From contig CASDPA010000013.1 in NCBI GenBank assembly GCA_949282255.1, forward strand, positions 33,323 through 97,322: 64,000 bases of DNA, given 5' to 3'. Made by a program: the position numbers and the translations under genes. Within the stretch, counting starts at the first letter, position 1, and the number at the start of each line of letters is the position of its first letter. This DNA is from an uncultured Spirochaetales bacterium (lineage in GTDB: Bacteria > Spirochaetota > Spirochaetia > Sphaerochaetales > Sphaerochaetaceae). The notes below the pieces were generated by a model. That model was not told where the DNA came from and did not search any database. It worked only from the letters and a program-made list of their open reading frames with translations. Positions 32,368 to 41,847 of the stretch are shown in pieces.

Positions 32368-32590
32368 GGCTTTACCTCCTGGGTAATGAAAGATGGTTCC
32401 CCTCATCCAATCTCCCGCGTGAATGAAGCTCTTACGCTTAACCAACCAATAGGGATTGAAAGGGAACTGGGACAGACTCCGTATGAAGCTCTTGGCTTAG
32501 GATATATGTCGTCCTCAGTCCCATCAATTATATCGTTTATGACCTCATGTTATGGGATTTATTATTAGGAGGTAAAAAAGCTGTTGAACT
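32368..32590 (-). ncRNA. Candidate IS110 bridge RNA region
   Basis: IS110-group elements encode a bridge RNA in the non-coding end upstream of the transposase. This stretch contains a hairpin GGGACAGA (32469-32476) / TCAGTCCC (32515-32522), read here on the plus strand, with a 38-base loop. It also has two copies of ATGAAGCTCTT-GCTTA (32423-32440 and 32483-32499), one inside that loop. Exact ends and the guide loops cannot be set without comparison to other copies. Confidence 0.4.
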
Positions 32591-33535
32591 GGAAGAATTC
32601 CCCATATCGACCCGATGACATTCACAGAGTTCCTGCTGGCCAACGGTGATGGGAATCTGGCTGAATATCTGGAAACAGTAAACGACATTGAGCCTATTCC
32701 CGATGCTTTTTTTAATCCACCATATGAGAAGCTGAAGATGTACTATGTTACCGGAGGCATGCCGGAACCGGTCAAGATGTGGACGGAGGCCCGGGATGTG
32801 GATGCCATGCAGGAGGCCCTGTCCGGGATTATCAACGCCTATGAGCGCGACTTTGCAAAGCATCCAAATGTCAGTGAATTTCCCAAGATTTCGATGATTT
32901 GGAAGTCTGTCCCGTCCCAGCTTGCCAGGGAGAACAAAAAGTTTATCTACAAGGTGGTCAAAGAAGGCGCAAGGGCCCGCGAATACGAGGATGCCTTGCA
33001 GTGGCTGGTTGATGCACGGCTGGTGCATAAGATCTACCGCAGCACTGCTTTAGGCCTTCCCGTAGCTGCTTATGACGATCTTTCCGCATTCAAGATTTAT
33101 CTGGTTGATGTGGGATTGCTCCGCCGGTTGGCACAGCTTTCACCGACAGCATTCGGGGAGGGCAACCGCCTTTTTACCGAATTCAAGGGAGCATTGGCTG
33201 AAAATTTTGTGCTCCAGACCCTGATTACGCAGTTTGAGGTGACTCCTCGCTATTGGACGCAGATAAACCCGCCTTGCGAGGTGGATTTCCTGATCCAGCG
33301 TGAAAACGATGTTTTCCCTGTCGAGATCAAGGCAGAAGCCAATACTGCAAGCAAGAGCCTTAAGAAAATAAAAGAACTGTTCCCGGGACAGGTCAAACTA
33401 CGCGTACGATTCTCATTAAATAACCTGAAACTTGATGATGATATGCTGAACATTCCTCTGTTCATGGCAGATCAGACAGATCGGCTGATTGGTCTGGCAT
33501 TAAAAAAATATATTCATCCGGAATATATCTTTTAA
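32591..33535 (+). pseudogene. AAA ATPase with DUF4143, 5' part missing at the IS110 junction
   Basis: Homology starts abruptly near 32591 with DPMTFTEFLLANGDGN, the point after the P-loop ATPase domain in this family, and runs 306 codons from the ATG at 32615 to the end. The DUF4143 part is intact: YYVTGGMPEPVKMW, YERDFAKHPN, FKIYLVDVGLLRRL, FTEFKGALAENFVLQTL and a nuclease-like PPCEVDFLIQRENDVFPVEIKAE. The Walker A/B half is absent here and not found on the other side of the IS element. Such ATPases are often mobile or defence-linked. The remnant is probably non-functional. Confidence 0.8.
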
Positions 33536-33583
33536 AAGAAGCTCTCTTAAAAGTTCATTTGAATTCATGCTATGCTGGTTTAA

Positions 33584-33997
33584 ATGGATACAGAAGAATA
33601 TTCAAACAGTTCAAACCGTATCTCCCTTTTAGCACCCTGCAAAATGGATTGCGCCTTATGCCAGGCCTATCAGGGAATTGGGATTGAATGCAAGGGCTGT
33701 CGTATTGAAATCAGCCGCAAATCGTGTCTTAACTGTATTATCAAAGCTTGCCTAAAAAAGGATGCTTATTGCTTTGAATGCAATAGCTATCCTTGTTTCC
33801 GCCTCAAGCGTCTCAATGAGCGTTACAAAAGACGTTATGGGATGAGCATGCTTGAAAACCTTTCCATAATAAAAGAAAAGGGTCCGGATGCTCTTATAAG
33901 AATACAGGAGGAAAAGCATCGGTGCCCTGTCTGTGGAAGAATGAAGACTGTGCATAAAACTTTTTGCATACATTGTCTGAAAAGCAAAAAGGATTAA
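33584..33997 (+). CDS. DUF3795 cysteine-rich protein
   Basis: A 137-residue protein with 16 cysteines, many as zinc-finger-like pairs: PCKMDCALCQAYQ, CKGCRIEISRKSCLNC, YCFECNSYPCFRLKRLNERY and a C-terminal CPVCGR/CIHC pair. This is the DUF3795 pattern seen also in the frameshifted gene at 5967, but with an added C-terminal zinc ribbon. Function unknown. TATGCT ends seven bases before the ATG and no Shine-Dalgarno is present. Its end overlaps the convergent endonuclease gene by four bases. Confidence 0.8.
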   Translation: MDTEEYSNSSNRISLLAPCKMDCALCQAYQGIGIECKGCRIEISRKSCLNCIIKACLKKDAYCFECNSYPCFRLKRLNERYKRRYGMSMLENLSIIKEKGPDALIRIQEEKHRCPVCGRMKTVHKTFCIHCLKSKKD

Positions 33998-35004
33998 AGC
34001 AGTCCGAACTTCCTTGCTATATCTTCTGTGCCGGTGTATTCGAACACCAGCTCCTTGAGCTTGTACATGTATGAAAGGATCATATCAAGGTATTTATCTT
34101 TCTCACTTCCTCCTGTTACATAGCCTTCGGCGATGCTGTCATCGGGGCTGACGTCCTTTGGAAGGGTTGTCTTGAATGACCATTGGGAGGTGTTGAATTT
34201 CGATTCTATGATCTCCTCCTGGTCATCCGGCAGGGCGGGGTAGAAGTCAAGCCCCGTAACCCTCTCCACCTCGTCCACGCTTACTGCGAAGCTCTCAAGG
34301 CTTTTTGACGAGCCCTCGTTGTTTAGAATGAATCCGATGGCCTTTATCTCCGGCTCGGTATAATCGAGAATGACCTTGTAAAACCTCTTGGGGACGGCGA
34401 CCTCGTTTTTTCCTATTGTTTCGTACGGGCCGTCTGTGAGCACAGGACCGGTGACCACGTACACTTTTCCGTTTTCATAGGCCATGACACGCACCGCCGC
34501 CTCTAAATCGGCCCAGATCCCGCGGTTGAAGCTCGGATCCTGGGGAGACATGTTGGACATGAAGAACGTGTCGCTCATCGCCTCTGCGGACCATTTGAAA
34601 TCAGCAGCCGGCGCAAGGTGTCCTCTGTCATATCCGCTTCCACGATAATCGGCGAGGGTTGCGGATCCGGTCCTGACTGCCGGGTCTTCGCGGAAATTGT
34701 CCCCTCTTTCCTCTCCTCCGAGCACCTCGTTTCGTGTCAGCTCGTATGCGACATAGCTTGGAAGCTCGTATTTTTCGTTGTAAGAGAGGGTGTATCCGGT
34801 GTGCCTGATTATCTGTTCGCCCTCCACGGGAGCCGGCAGCTCGAGATTCGTAATCGTACCATCGGCAAGGATGCCGCTGCTGTTATCCTCCTCTGTGCCG
34901 GATACGAAGCACATCGCGATAAAGAGGACCACGATGACAAGAAGCGTCACCGCGATGCTCTTGAAAAATTTCTTGGTTTTTTTCGTCATCTTCTTTTTAG
35001 CCAT
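33994..35004 (-). CDS. Membrane-anchored DNA/RNA non-specific endonuclease
   Basis: A 336-residue NucA/EndA-type beta-beta-alpha-metal nuclease. After a lysine-rich start there is one transmembrane segment (SIAVTLLVIVVLFIAMCFV), placing the enzyme outside the inner membrane. The catalytic motif YDRGHLAPAADFKWS has the general-base His, and NMSPQDPSFNRGIW carries the metal-ligand Asn. It may degrade extracellular DNA for nutrition or defence. GGAGATGTC precedes the ATG; it lies ten bases after the CPBP gene and is probably co-transcribed. Confidence 0.92.
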   Translation of the reverse strand: MAKKKMTKKTKKFFKSIAVTLLVIVVLFIAMCFVSGTEEDNSSGILADGTITNLELPAPVEGEQIIRHTGYTLSYNEKYELPSYVAYELTRNEVLGGEERGDNFREDPAVRTGSATLADYRGSGYDRGHLAPAADFKWSAEAMSDTFFMSNMSPQDPSFNRGIWADLEAAVRVMAYENGKVYVVTGPVLTDGPYETIGKNEVAVPKRFYKVILDYTEPEIKAIGFILNNEGSSKSLESFAVSVDEVERVTGLDFYPALPDDQEEIIESKFNTSQWSFKTTLPKDVSPDDSIAEGYVTGGSEKDKYLDMILSYMYKLKELVFEYTGTEDIARKFGLL

Positions 35005-35014
35005 GACATCTCCA

Positions 35015-35845
35015 TCATAATGAGAAAAGATTTTTTCTCCGACCGATATATATCAGATATAGCATGAGGGCGGAGGAAAGAATCAAAGATATAAAGCCCT
35101 GCGCGACGACATGGTTACTTTCCAGGATGAAAAAAGTCCTGTTTCCAAGTACTCCCGACTCGGAGGAGGCCATGATCGCGCCATATAGATTTACCGCCAG
35201 ATGATAGGCCCATGATATCTCCACACCTTTTGAGAACATCATGAAAATTCCCAGCATGAAGCCTGAGAGGAAATAGTAAAGCAGGAGTATGTGTCCGTAT
35301 CTTCCGACTTCCGGGTTTTTCGCATGCATCAGCATGAAGATAAGCGAAAACAGTATGAGCATGAGCATGCTCCTTCTTCCGTGCTCCAGCTTTCCGTCTC
35401 CCGCCAGCCTCAAAGGCAGTATGCGGTAAAGCAGTTCCTCAAAGAGGGTCTGGAAAGGTATTGTGACAAGCGCCACCAATGCCGAATAAAGGATGAATGA
35501 CGTATCCTCCATGTTCCTTGTTTTTTGATCTATCGGCAAAAGGAGTAAAAAGAGCTGGAAGATCAGCATCAGAAGGAATGCAAGAAGGAAAAGATCTGTT
35601 CTGAATGCTCCGTTATCAGAATCCAGCTCCTTTTTCAGCCCGGACTTGAAAGCTCTGGCAAGAAGGGCGAAGATTGCGATGGCAAGGACATAGGGAGAAA
35701 GCATCACGATATAGTTGTCAACCTTGTAGCCATACTGTCCCAGCAGCATCGAAAAGAGTATCGATATTGTCGGACAGACCAGATAGCCCAGGCTGAAAAG
35801 CAGGAGTATGAGGAGAATATACTTTTTGTATGATTTTTTTTCCAT
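35015..35845 (-). CDS. CPBP-family intramembrane metalloprotease
   Basis: A 276-residue, eight-helix membrane protein of the Rce1/CPBP (ABI) family. Catalytic motifs are LFEELLYR (EExxxR, about residue 145), FMLMHAKNPE with the second histidine region, and WAYHLAVNLYGA with the last. Members cleave prenylated or leader peptides; some give bacteriocin immunity. The substrate here is unknown. It probably forms a two-gene unit with the downstream endonuclease. Confidence 0.88.
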   Translation of the reverse strand: MEKKSYKKYILLILLLFSLGYLVCPTISILFSMLLGQYGYKVDNYIVMLSPYVLAIAIFALLARAFKSGLKKELDSDNGAFRTDLFLLAFLLMLIFQLFLLLLPIDQKTRNMEDTSFILYSALVALVTIPFQTLFEELLYRILPLRLAGDGKLEHGRRSMLMLILFSLIFMLMHAKNPEVGRYGHILLLYYFLSGFMLGIFMMFSKGVEISWAYHLAVNLYGAIMASSESGVLGNRTFFILESNHVVAQGFISLILSSALMLYLIYIGRRKNLFSL

Positions 35846-35890
35846 GAGAGAAAGTTATCATTTTCTCCTTTGATATGCTATAAGAAAAAC

Positions 35891-38521
35891 ATGGATGTTT
35901 TTTACAGGAAGGTTTTTTCCATACTGGATGAAGGAGGGGCCGTGGTCCTTCCAACAGAGGATGCCGCGCGCAGCATGCTTTCCGAATACGTGCTTTCGTC
36001 TTCAGAAAAACCATCGAGATCCGCGGTTCTTGGAAGCAGCATACTTTCTTTCGATCGTTTCAAGGAGCTGTTTTATCCCTCGAGGGCGGGAAAAAGGCCG
36101 GTTGATGAAGCATCAAGGATGCTGTTTTCCGCTTTTTTGGTCGAAAGATATAAAGAAAAGCTGCCTTATTTCTTTCCCCTGTCGCAAAACAGTGTTCCGG
36201 ATGAGAGGATGGCGGCCTTCATATCCTCGCTGCTGAGGGATTTGGAGGATGGCCTTGATTATTCCTATGCCCCGATCAAAAAGGATGTCTCTTTTATTTA
36301 TGAATCATATATCACCTTTTTGGAAAAATGCGGATTATACGAGCCGGTGTTCATAAAACATGGTTTTGAGAACAATTTAAAGAAAAAATACCATGTGGCC
36401 TTCAGCGACGCGGATATGCATATCGCCGATTTCATTTCAAAAATCGATGATGGGGCGAATATCGAAATCCTTTCCTTTGATAAGATTGCTACTCCAAGCC
36501 TGTGCGTTTACGACAATGAGAAGCAGGAGATACGCAGCCTCTTTTTGGAAATACGGCATCTTATTGAGCCTTCCGGCGGCATAGACCCGTCGGATATCAT
36601 AATCTCCACACCTTCCTACGAGAGGATTCTTCCCTATATGGAAAGGGAGGCGTGGCTGTTTTCGATTCCTCTTGTGAGGATGCGGGGTAAAAGTCCTCTT
36701 GAGTATCCTGCAGGTGTTTTCTTCAAATCCCTTTCTGAAATACACGACAACAACTACGGCCTGGAGGAGATGAAGAAGTTTTTCTTGAATCCCTCGATTC
36801 CTTTTTTTGATGCAGGGAAGGTGAGGGATTTCATCCTCTCCGCGATAGAGCGCAATGTAAGCTACAGGGAGGATCCCGACAGGTTCCTTTTTGTGCGGAA
36901 TTCATTTGTGTATAAGGACCTTCAGCATTATCTGGATGGGATTTATGCCGCCAAGAGCGCAAAAAGGCTTGTCAACCAGATAAAATCCCTTATGGAGAAG
37001 CTTTTATCGCCTTCACAGTTCAATTTTCCAGATAATGAAAGGCTTGGACTTGTAAAGGCGATGGAAGAAGAGAAGGACAAAAGGAAAAAGGAGTCCCTGG
37101 CTCTTGAAATACGCATGAGGGAAAATGATCAGGATGTATTCTCCTTCATAATAAGGACGCTGATGGCGTTCTCCTCGTCGCTCGAGAGCATGGAGGATGC
37201 GGGATATTCTTACTCGGGACAGCTTTTTTCATTGTTTTTGAAGGTGCTTGAGAAAACGGTATATGTTCCTCAGAACAAGGGGGAGGGGGTTAGGATCTAT
37301 CCGCTTGGGCAGGCGCTGGGGGTGAAGGCGCGGCATCACTTCATAGCGGGCCTGAACGAGGCTGAGTCGAGGTGTGTGCTCAAGCGTGCGCCTTTCTTAT
37401 CGGATTATGAGGCGGAAGGCGACAGGGAGTGCGGAGATTTCACCATCCCGATGCTCTCTTCTTATCAGCTTGGAAGCGACGAGGTGCATCTTTCAGCCTC
37501 CTTCGAGCTTTATACAGGCTCTGCAATACCTCTTCTGGATCTGGAGATTGTACGTCCTTCGTCGAAGATTCCGGATTCATACGCCGATATGGCATTTATA
37601 AACAAGGATGGCCTTGAAGGGTACAAGATATATCCTGTTCAAAAAGGCGGATATGAGAGGGCTTTGCTTACCAGCCTTGATATACCATCCAGGGATGAGG
37701 ATCTTGCCGAGGACATGCCGATGCCGCTTGATGGTCTGAACAGGAAGAGCTGGACCTTCTCCTACACGCAGCTGGATTGTTATGAGCGGTGTCCATATGT
37801 CTATGCGCTGAGATACATATACGGGCTGGACCGCATCAGAAAATATGATGTGGAGGAATATCCTGCAGGGGAAATCGGACAGCGTCTGCACAGGGTATGC
37901 GAGCTTTATGTCGATTCTTCCTCATTTGACGCCCGATCTGTTGTGCCCGCCCTGCTTGATAGGGAGCTTGATTTGTGGAAAAAGGGAATGAAGGTGGATC
38001 GGAATGGGGATACTGTTCCTGTTTCCCCCGATGTGCCGGTACTGACAGAACAGATGAGGGCGTATATAGTATCACGGTACAGGGATAGTCTGGTTTCGCT
38101 TTTGGAGGGTATAAAGAGGCCGGGATGCGCATTTGAAAGCGAATGGAGGGGCAGTGCCTGTTTGGACGGAATCCTCTTTGAAGGATTTATTGATCTTATC
38201 GTCCAGGATCAGGAGGGCCGTTTTACGATAATCGATTACAAGAGCTCGGAGCCGCAGGGGGATACGCTTCAGTTCGACATCTACCGTCTTCTGCTCTCAT
38301 CCTCCTTTGGTGATATGGATTTCTCCGATCCTCTTTATGCCATATTCTCGAAAGGCCTTGTCAAGAAGAAGAGCTTTTTGAGCGACGAGGAGCGCGACCA
38401 AAGGATAGCAGAAGATGTCGAAGGTATAGAAAAAGGCGGTTTTAAAGCGGTCAACACCTATAAAAGCTGCCAGGCATGCCGCTTCAAGGCAAGCTGCAGA
38501 AGGAGGTATTTCGTAAGATGA
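35891..38521 (+). CDS. addB: AddB-like nuclease/inactivated-helicase subunit
   Basis: An 876-residue protein, N-terminal helicase-like without a usable Walker A, with a C-terminal PD-(D/E)XK nuclease: SYTQLDCYERCPYVYALRYIYGL starts the domain, LFEGFIDLIVQD and FTIIDYKSS hold the Asp and the Asp-Tyr-Lys. CQACRFKASC at the C terminus, with the earlier cysteine, would bind the AddB-type 4Fe-4S cluster. Paired with addA (four-base overlap), it makes the double-strand-break resection enzyme. TATAAG lies six bases before the ATG at 35891, supporting it over the start at 35870. Confidence 0.88.
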   Translation: MDVFYRKVFSILDEGGAVVLPTEDAARSMLSEYVLSSSEKPSRSAVLGSSILSFDRFKELFYPSRAGKRPVDEASRMLFSAFLVERYKEKLPYFFPLSQNSVPDERMAAFISSLLRDLEDGLDYSYAPIKKDVSFIYESYITFLEKCGLYEPVFIKHGFENNLKKKYHVAFSDADMHIADFISKIDDGANIEILSFDKIATPSLCVYDNEKQEIRSLFLEIRHLIEPSGGIDPSDIIISTPSYERILPYMEREAWLFSIPLVRMRGKSPLEYPAGVFFKSLSEIHDNNYGLEEMKKFFLNPSIPFFDAGKVRDFILSAIERNVSYREDPDRFLFVRNSFVYKDLQHYLDGIYAAKSAKRLVNQIKSLMEKLLSPSQFNFPDNERLGLVKAMEEEKDKRKKESLALEIRMRENDQDVFSFIIRTLMAFSSSLESMEDAGYSYSGQLFSLFLKVLEKTVYVPQNKGEGVRIYPLGQALGVKARHHFIAGLNEAESRCVLKRAPFLSDYEAEGDRECGDFTIPMLSSYQLGSDEVHLSASFELYTGSAIPLLDLEIVRPSSKIPDSYADMAFINKDGLEGYKIYPVQKGGYERALLTSLDIPSRDEDLAEDMPMPLDGLNRKSWTFSYTQLDCYERCPYVYALRYIYGLDRIRKYDVEEYPAGEIGQRLHRVCELYVDSSSFDARSVVPALLDRELDLWKKGMKVDRNGDTVPVSPDVPVLTEQMRAYIVSRYRDSLVSLLEGIKRPGCAFESEWRGSACLDGILFEGFIDLIVQDQEGRFTIIDYKSSEPQGDTLQFDIYRLLLSSSFGDMDFSDPLYAIFSKGLVKKKSFLSDEERDQRIAEDVEGIEKGGFKAVNTYKSCQACRFKASCRRRYFVR

Positions 38522-41500
38522 TGAGGACGTTCGAGGATTTTCTTTCCTCCAATCTCAATCCGAGAGCTTTGAGCCGCGAGCAGCATGATGTCGTATATTC
38601 GGACAAGGCCACGGTGGTCTCTGCCGGCGCGGGAAGCGGAAAAACCACTGTTCTTTCCTACCGCTTTTTGAGACTGCTGCTGCTTGAGGATGAAAAAAAG
38701 AGGGCGAAGGTCGACCAGATATTGACGCTTACGTTCACAAAGAAGGCCGCAGCCGAAATGTATGAGCGTATATTCCGCCTTATTAAAACCCTTGCTCCGT
38801 ATTTCCCATCCCTTGAAAAGGAGGCCCGTGCTTTCAGCAAGGCGCATATATCCACGATCGATTCCTTTGTTGCCGAAATTGCCAGAACAGACAGCATGCG
38901 GTATGGAATAGCCCGTGATTTCACTATCCTCGATGCGGACGAAAAGGACAGGCTGATAAAAAACGTCACCACCTCGCTTTTTGCCGATTACGGGAATCTT
39001 ATGACCTCTTTATGCAGAATATTCAATCCCGTGGAGCTTTCTGGAGAGGTTTTTTCGCTTTTGGACGGAAGATTCGACCTCTTTTCCACTTTCGAGGAAA
39101 ATGAGCAGGAAAAGATATTCTATACCTTCCTTTCCTCCATCGAAAAGGATATCTCGTCCCGGATTCTTCAGCTCCTATCTCTTTTGGGAAAGTGCGAAAT
39201 GCTCACCTCAAGCCCTCCCGAGTTTCTCGATGAGGCAAGCCTTGCGTATCATGAGAGGCTGGCTGATCGCATCAAAAGTGGGGACTATCGCAGTCTGGTG
39301 GCTATAGGACTTAAAAGAGGCTTTGCGACCAGGGGGCCGAAAAAGGATAGGTCCGACGAGATCAAGGCCTTGGCAAAGCGCTATAACGCGCTCCTTCCCC
39401 TCCTTGTTTCGATCAAAGAGCTGCGCGAGGATGAGGCTCAGGGCGGATATTTCAAACTCTTCGGGATATTCCTTTCCCGCCTCGGGGCTGAGAAAAGAAA
39501 GCTTGGAGCGCTCACATTCGGGGATGTCGAGGCCCTTGCCATAAGGATACTCAAGGAAAACCGGCATGTGCGCTCCTATTACAAGCATAAGTTCAAATAC
39601 ATAATGATCGACGAGTTCCAGGATGACTCGATACGTCAGAAGGAGCTTTTATACATCCTCTCCGAAAAGGAAGGAATAAACGGACAGGGAGTGCCTTCTG
39701 CCGGAGAGCTAGATGACTCAAAGCTGTTTTTCGTCGGCGATGCGAAGCAGTCCATCTATCTTTTCCGCGGGGCCGATGTATCAGTGTTCAACAGTCTGAA
39801 GGATGAAATAGCCTCCATAGGAGGAAATATTTTTTCCATGGGAACCAACTACCGTTCCGAGCCGGGTCTCATCGAGCATTACAACGGGCTTTTCAAATCC
39901 GCTTTCTCCTATCGGGACGGAAAGGGTGACGGGGATGCCGAGCTCGACGATCTTTTGAGCCGGATTATTTCGAAATATAAGAAGGACGACAGGTACGAGG
40001 CGGAGGCGGAAAGGATCGGAAGCAGAAAAGCAAACGGAGGAATCGTTCCGAAAATAGTCTTCGCTCATTCAAAGATGAGAGACGAGGTAACCGACGAGGA
40101 GAGTCTGAGCTGGACTGAAAACGAGGCCGAGTACATCGCGGGCAAGATAAAGGCGATGATCTCCTCCGATGATTATCTCGTTCCATCCCCCGAAGGTCCG
40201 CGCCGCCCGGGCTATGACGATATTGCGATCCTCTATCGCAATTCCTCCAGCCAGATTCCGCTTGAGAAGGCTTTCAGGCGCAGAGGAATACCTTATACGA
40301 TAGTCGAGAGCACCTCGATAACCGTGGAGGCAATGATAAGCGATTTTTACAGCTTTCTGAACCTTTTGGTGCAGCCGAGGGACAAGGAATGCTATTTCAA
40401 TGTCCTAAGAGGGCCTTTTGCAAGGATTTCCGACAAGGCGCTGCTGTTCTTCTCATTATTCAAGGATTCCTACGAGCTCCCATATGATTGTTTTTCAAGC
40501 ATCCCGGAAGGGCTTTCGGAAAAGGACAAGGTCAGATTCGAAGCAGTCTCATCCCTTTACTCGGAGATAAGGGTCATGGCCTCCCGGCTGCCGCTTGAGC
40601 ATGTTGTGAGCTACCTTTATTACCAAGGAGGATATTTTTCCTATATCAGCGCGAATCCCGAGCTCTCGTCCTTCGAGGAGCATTATGAATATATCTGGGA
40701 GACTGCGAAGGAAAAGAGCGGGCTTGTGGAATTTCTTTCCTACATAAAGAACGTCGTACAGACGCGCGGACGCATGGATATCAATCTTCTCCACCTGAAG
40801 TCCGACGGGGTGAAGCTGATGACGATACATAAATCCAAAGGGCTTGAGTTTCCCGTTGTGTTCGTATGCGGGGTAACCACATCCACTATCGCGGACAGGG
40901 GCGTCGTAATCGATGATCCGGTGGTTCCGTTCTTCGCGATAGACTCCTCTGAGGGGGCTGGTATCAAGAGGCTCATCTTCTCCAGGTACAGGCGGCTTAG
41001 GGAGGAGGCGGAGATGAAGAGAATCCTTTATGTCGCCCTTACGCGTGCCTCCTCACATCTCGTTGTTATAATGTCCGATAAGGAGCGGAGCAGCGAGAAG
41101 GGGAACATGGCGGCCCTTTATGAGAAGGCGCTTATGGAAAGCGGCGTTTCCTATGAAGAGGAGGTGTTCGACGTACTATTTGAAGGGGAGGTATCCTCCT
41201 CGAGGATAACGATAAAAACCAATGACAGGTTTTATTCCTCCATGCCGGAAGCCGTGCTTGCCTCTCGGAGCAAAAGCCGCGGTGTCAAAGAGCTCAGCCA
41301 TGAGGGCGATGAGATATATAAGGACGACGGGAAAAGAGAAATCCTTCCTCCGTTTCCTTCCCCTGTTGATGAGATCCTTTCTTCCTCCTCCTGCTTCGAC
41401 CTTTTCGGCACGCTCTGCCATCAGGCGCTTGAATGCCTGTTCAAAGAGGAGAGGTTTACTCCTGAATATGATCAGAGGGTGACGGAGGATGAGATGCTTG

Positions 41501-41847
41501 TGCTCCAAAATGAAGCAGAGGCGGTTGTCGAAAGATTCCTCTCATGTCCTTATTATCTTAACGAGATAAAAGGCGGGAAGGTCGAGAGCGAAGTGCGGTT
41601 CTTCTGTCTTGAGGCAAATGGAGTGGCGGTCGGATCCGCGGACCTCGTGGTATTTAAAAAGGATCATAATCTCGTCGTCGATTATAAGAGCGACAGGTAC
41701 TATGATCCCGATTTCCATAAAAACCAGCTTGTAAGCTATGCCAAGGCGATGGAGAGCATATATTCCAAACCCTGCAGGTGCCAGGTGTTCTATCTGAGGA
41801 GCATGATGCCAGGACCTTTGTGGGATTCTGATGGCAGCCTCATCTGA
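38518..41847 (+). CDS. addA: AddA-like UvrD helicase-nuclease subunit
   Basis: A 1109-residue superfamily 1 helicase with all motifs: SAGAGSGKTT (I), LTLTFTKKAAAEMYERI (Ia), MIDEFQDDS (II), FFVGDAKQSIYLFRGAD (III), TNYRSEPGLI (IV), MTIHKSKGLEFPVVFV (V) and LYVALTRAS (VI). A C-terminal nuclease domain carries VGSADLVVFKKDHNLVVDYKSDRYY. With AddB it unwinds and trims double-strand ends to load RecA. The start is chosen at 38518, overlapping the addB stop, with AAGGAGG upstream. The end overlaps patB by eight bases. Confidence 0.93.
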   Translation: MMRTFEDFLSSNLNPRALSREQHDVVYSDKATVVSAGAGSGKTTVLSYRFLRLLLLEDEKKRAKVDQILTLTFTKKAAAEMYERIFRLIKTLAPYFPSLEKEARAFSKAHISTIDSFVAEIARTDSMRYGIARDFTILDADEKDRLIKNVTTSLFADYGNLMTSLCRIFNPVELSGEVFSLLDGRFDLFSTFEENEQEKIFYTFLSSIEKDISSRILQLLSLLGKCEMLTSSPPEFLDEASLAYHERLADRIKSGDYRSLVAIGLKRGFATRGPKKDRSDEIKALAKRYNALLPLLVSIKELREDEAQGGYFKLFGIFLSRLGAEKRKLGALTFGDVEALAIRILKENRHVRSYYKHKFKYIMIDEFQDDSIRQKELLYILSEKEGINGQGVPSAGELDDSKLFFVGDAKQSIYLFRGADVSVFNSLKDEIASIGGNIFSMGTNYRSEPGLIEHYNGLFKSAFSYRDGKGDGDAELDDLLSRIISKYKKDDRYEAEAERIGSRKANGGIVPKIVFAHSKMRDEVTDEESLSWTENEAEYIAGKIKAMISSDDYLVPSPEGPRRPGYDDIAILYRNSSSQIPLEKAFRRRGIPYTIVESTSITVEAMISDFYSFLNLLVQPRDKECYFNVLRGPFARISDKALLFFSLFKDSYELPYDCFSSIPEGLSEKDKVRFEAVSSLYSEIRVMASRLPLEHVVSYLYYQGGYFSYISANPELSSFEEHYEYIWETAKEKSGLVEFLSYIKNVVQTRGRMDINLLHLKSDGVKLMTIHKSKGLEFPVVFVCGVTTSTIADRGVVIDDPVVPFFAIDSSEGAGIKRLIFSRYRRLREEAEMKRILYVALTRASSHLVVIMSDKERSSEKGNMAALYEKALMESGVSYEEEVFDVLFEGEVSSSRITIKTNDRFYSSMPEAVLASRSKSRGVKELSHEGDEIYKDDGKREILPPFPSPVDEILSSSSCFDLFGTLCHQALECLFKEERFTPEYDQRVTEDEMLVLQNEAEAVVERFLSCPYYLNEIKGGKVESEVRFFCLEANGVAVGSADLVVFKKDHNLVVDYKSDRYYDPDFHKNQLVSYAKAMESIYSKPCRCQVFYLRSMMPGPLWDSDGSLI

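Larger units (their letters stand above)
31195..32590 (-). mobile_element. IS110-family insertion sequence (boundaries approximate)
   Basis: One DEDD transposase gene preceded by about 220 bases of non-coding DNA, the layout of the IS110 group. Terminal inverted repeats are not expected for this family, and none are visible. The right boundary is placed where ATPase-like coding sequence begins (32591); the left boundary just outside the transposase stop is a guess and may be up to some 40 bases off. Confidence 0.65.

Noticed and set aside
31195..32568. Long plus-strand open frame of 457 codons
   Set aside because: It is antisense to the complete IS110 transposase, whose DEDD and C-terminal motifs are all on the minus strand.
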